Shown piece by piece: positions 12,734 through 14,473 of a stretch of DNA of 14,473 nt. The notes under the pieces were generated by a model. The model ran no database searches. It was not told where the DNA came from and worked only from the letters and a program-made list of their open reading frames with translations. This DNA comes from an uncultured Bacillota bacterium (GTDB lineage: Bacteria > Bacillota > Clostridia > Oscillospirales > Oscillospiraceae). Both the position numbers and the translations under genes were made by a program. The DNA lies in contig CALACZ010000015.1 of NCBI GenBank assembly GCA_937890735.1, positions 1 to 14,473 of the forward strand. Direction: 5' to 3'. Position 1 is the stretch's first letter. The number at the start of each line of letters is the position of its first letter.

Positions 12734-12761
12734 AAAAGGACCTGCCGCGCAGGTCCTTTTT
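12734..12761 (+). terminator. Terminator between ferredoxin and C_GCAxxG_C_C genes
   Basis: AAAAGGACCTGC (12734-12745) pairs with GCAGGTCCTTTT (12749-12760) around a 3-nt loop, ending in a T run. It starts 3 bases after the ferredoxin stop and ends 18 bases before the next start codon. Confidence 0.85.
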
Positions 12762-12779
12762 AACAGGGGAGGAAAACAC

Positions 12780-13238
12780 ATGGAGCGACATGACGAGCGA
12801 GCGTATGCGCTGTTTCTCGGCGGCTGCAACTGCGCGCAGGCGGTACTGCTGGCGTTTGCACCCGACGCGGGGCTGACGGAGCAGCAGGCGCTGCGGGCGG
12901 CGTCGTCGTTTGGCGGCGGCATCGGCGGGATGCGCGAGGTGTGCGGCGCAGTGAGCGGGATGCTGATGGCGGCGGGGCTGCTGTACGGCTACGAGCCGGG
13001 CGACCGCGCGGGCAAAAGCGAGCACTATGCGCGCGTGCGCGAATTGGCGGATCGCTTTCGCGCAGAAAACGGCTCGATCATCTGCCGCGAGCTGCTGGGG
13101 CTTGCCGGGCAGACGGCGGGCGCGCAGCCGTCGGAGCGGACGCCGGAATACTACAAAAAGCGCCCCTGCCCCGAGCTGTGCCGCATGGCGGCGGGCATTC
13201 TGGACGATTACATCGCCGCCCACCCGATCGAAAAATGA
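12780..13238 (+). CDS. C_GCAxxG_C_C family protein
   Basis: A 152-residue protein of the C_GCAxxG_C_C family, small cysteine-rich proteins of unknown activity that are common in anaerobic Clostridia and suspected to be redox- or metal-related. The markers are GGCNCAQAVLLAF (C16, C18), FGGGIGGMREVCGAVSG (C55), C102 in IICRELLG, and the C-terminal pair C130/C134 in CPELC. Length is normal. GGGGAGG precedes the ATG at 12780. It lies 49 bp after the polyferredoxin, with a terminator between, which suggests that a shared redox role is possible but that expression may differ. Its stop codon overlaps a strong convergent terminator. Confidence 0.9.
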   Translation: MERHDERAYALFLGGCNCAQAVLLAFAPDAGLTEQQALRAASSFGGGIGGMREVCGAVSGMLMAAGLLYGYEPGDRAGKSEHYARVRELADRFRAENGSIICRELLGLAGQTAGAQPSERTPEYYKKRPCPELCRMAAGILDDYIAAHPIEK

Positions 13239-13270
13239 AAATACCCCCTCCTGTCGGAGGGGGTATTTTC
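13237..13270. terminator. Bidirectional terminator between C_GCAxxG_C_C gene and khpA
   Basis: GAAAATACCCCCTCC (13237-13251) and GGAGGGGGTATTTTC (13256-13270) form a perfect 15-bp inverted repeat with loop TGTC. Both strands give T-rich exits. It overlaps the upstream stop codon and closes the ffh-rpsP-khpA transcript from the other side. Confidence 0.88.
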
Positions 13271-13321
13271 AAATCCTAAAAAGCCTCGCAGAACTTCACC
13301 GCCGCAGCGGCGAACGCGATT

Positions 13322-13549
13322 TTAATCTAAGATCTCGACGGACACTTTTTTGCCGTTTCTCTGGGCGACCGACTTGATGATGGTGCGAATCTCCTTGGCG
13401 ATCCGCCCCTGCCGACCGATGAGCTTGCCCATGTCCTCCGGGGCGACCCGGAGCTCCAGCACAGTCACGTCCCCGTCGATCTCGTTGACTTCGACCTGAT
13501 CGGGATTGTCAACCAAGCTCTTTGCCATGTACAGCAAAAGTTCTTTCAT
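13322..13549 (-). CDS. khpA: KH-domain RNA-binding protein KhpA (YlqC family)
   Basis: A 75-residue single KH-domain protein. KhpA binds RNA, pairs with KhpB/Jag in many Firmicutes, and affects cell division and envelope growth. The GxxG loop is GRQG (45-48) in MGKLIGRQGRIAKEIRTII, and the N-terminal MKELLLYMAKSLVDNPDQV is family-typical. GAGGTC lies upstream of the ATG at 13549, and rpsP ends 23 bp before. In the common Firmicutes order rimM would follow; here a convergent terminator follows instead, and rimM is about 6.3 kb away. Confidence 0.95.
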   Translation of the reverse strand: MKELLLYMAKSLVDNPDQVEVNEIDGDVTVLELRVAPEDMGKLIGRQGRIAKEIRTIIKSVAQRNGKKVSVEILD

Positions 13550-13572
13550 AGACTGACCTCTTCAGGCGCGCC

Positions 13573-13809
13573 TTACAGGACGTTCGCCTTTTTCAGAAGC
13601 CCCCGGACCGTATCGGTCGGCTGTGCGCCGTTTTTGATCCACTGCTTTGCCTTCTCGGCGTCGATGGTGACGGCGGAGTCGTTCTGCGGATCGTAGGTGC
13701 CGATCTCTTCGATGAAGCGGCCGTCGCGTGGGAAGTGGGAGTCAGCCACGACGATGCGGTAGTACGGATTCTTCTTAGCGCCCATTCTTCTGAGTCTGAT
13801 CTTGACCAT
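13573..13809 (-). CDS. rpsP: 30S ribosomal protein S16
   Basis: A 78-residue ribosomal protein that binds 16S rRNA and is needed for 30S assembly. MVKIRLRRMGAKKNPYYRIV, the ADSHFPRDGRFIEEIGTYDP block and the C-terminal QPTDTVRGLLKKA segment are diagnostic, and the length is usual. The ATG at 13809 follows GGAGGAAAG. It lies 95 bp after ffh and 23 bp before khpA on the same strand. Confidence 0.98.
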   Translation of the reverse strand: MVKIRLRRMGAKKNPYYRIVVADSHFPRDGRFIEEIGTYDPQNDSAVTIDAEKAKQWIKNGAQPTDTVRGLLKKANVL

Positions 13810-13904
13810 GTTGTTTCTTTCCTCCAAAGTAATTGTTGTTGAATTTATTTCGTAAAGCCAAGGCAGGATCATGCGATGCTGCCTTATCCAGCTGAAACGA
13901 CTGT

Positions 13905-14473
13905 TTACATACCCGGCAGACCGCCGAGACCGCCGAAGCCGCCGAACCTGCCGCCCATGCGCTTGAGCTTGCGGCTCGCGCCCGGGCCGGAGAACTGCTT
14001 CATCATCTGATTCATCATCTCGAACTGCTTGAGCAGGCGGTTGATCTCCTCGACCTTTACGCCCGAGCCCGCCGCCACGCGGCGCTTGCGGCTGTGGTTG
14101 AGGCAGGCGGGATTTTCGCGCTCATACGGCGTCATCGACTGGATGATCGCCTCGGTGCGCGCCAGCGCCGCCTCATCGACCTGCGCGTTTTTGAGCGCGC
14201 CCGCGTTCATGCCGGGCATCATGCCGGCAAGATCCTGCAAGTTGCCCATGCCCTTGAGCTGGACGAGCTGATCGTAAAAATCGGCGAGGGTGAATTTGTT
14301 GGTGCGGAGCTTCTTTTCCAGCTCCTCCGCTTTTTTCTGGTCGAACGCCGCCTCCGCCTTTTCGATGAGCGTGAGCACATCGCCCATGCCGAGGATGCGC
14401 GACGCCATGCGCCCGGGGTGGAACGGCTCGATCTGGTCGAGCTTTTCGCCCACGCCGATGAACTTGATCGGCT
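13905..14473 (-). CDS. ffh: Signal recognition particle protein Ffh, C-terminal part (partial)
   Basis: About 188 residues of the SRP GTPase; the N-terminal NG part lies beyond the right edge. The frame enters with PIKFIGVGEKLDQIEPFHPGR, the end of the G domain. The methionine-rich M domain follows: MASRILGMGDVLTLIEKAE, a hydrophobic signal-peptide groove with MPGMNAG, and the SRP-RNA binding helix with SRKRRVAAGSGVKVEEINRL. The tail is glycine-rich and ends GLPGM. SRP targets membrane and secreted proteins co-translationally. The gene leads the ffh-rpsP-khpA block. The open frame has no break up to the edge. Confidence 0.97.
   Translation of the reverse strand, partial: PIKFIGVGEKLDQIEPFHPGRMASRILGMGDVLTLIEKAEAAFDQKKAEELEKKLRTNKFTLADFYDQLVQLKGMGNLQDLAGMMPGMNAGALKNAQVDEAALARTEAIIQSMTPYERENPACLNHSRKRRVAAGSGVKVEEINRLLKQFEMMNQMMKQFSGPGASRKLKRMGGRFGGFGGLGGLPGM

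Overview
The window is GC-rich, bacterial, densely coded DNA. It fits a high-GC member of the Clostridia, probably the Oscillospiraceae/Ruminococcaceae, but the genus cannot be named from sequence alone. Supporting signs are consensus SigA-type promoters, AGGAGG-like ribosome binding sites, U-tailed hairpin terminators, a QueT transporter behind a structured leader, a C_GCAxxG_C_C protein beside a polyferredoxin, and Firmicutes-type ffh-rpsP-khpA and rimM-trmD blocks.

Left edge (1-500): the C-terminus of a tyrosine recombinase, its terminator, a repeat-rich 200-bp spacer, and a tRNA-Val(GAC) whose 3' end faces the integrase. This looks like one end of an element that entered the tRNA 3' end, with the body of the element to the left of the window. 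Positions 500-5040 hold a MATE exporter (minus strand) diverging from a two-gene plus-strand unit. That unit encodes a 719-residue fusion of an alpha/beta-hydrolase with a condensation/acyltransferase-like domain, then a zinc-ribbon protein with six membrane segments.

Positions 5040-7700 (minus strand) form a compact operon mntP-rimM-trmD-sirtuin. It is driven by a strong promoter and has a terminator-like hairpin in the leader. Divergent from it is queT, preceded by a structured leader and an intrinsic terminator, most likely a preQ1 riboswitch. Positions 8400-9200 hold a four-helix-bundle (S23-like) gene, an array of 7-bp repeats, and abutting tRNA-Met and tRNA-Glu genes with a perfect consensus promoter. 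After these come mtaB (minus), a D-Ala-D-Ala carboxypeptidase (plus, TTG start), a small lipoprotein (minus), a polyferredoxin with four cluster motifs and a C_GCAxxG_C_C protein (both plus).

Right edge (13322-14473, minus strand): khpA, rpsP and the 3' part of ffh. In many Firmicutes ffh-rpsP-khpA continues directly into rimM-trmD. Here the two halves keep the same strand and order but lie about 6.3 kb apart, and khpA is followed by its own terminator. A second theme is tRNA biology: TrmD (m1G37), MtaB (ms2t6A37) and QueT (queuosine at 34) all serve the anticodon loop, and three tRNA genes lie among them.
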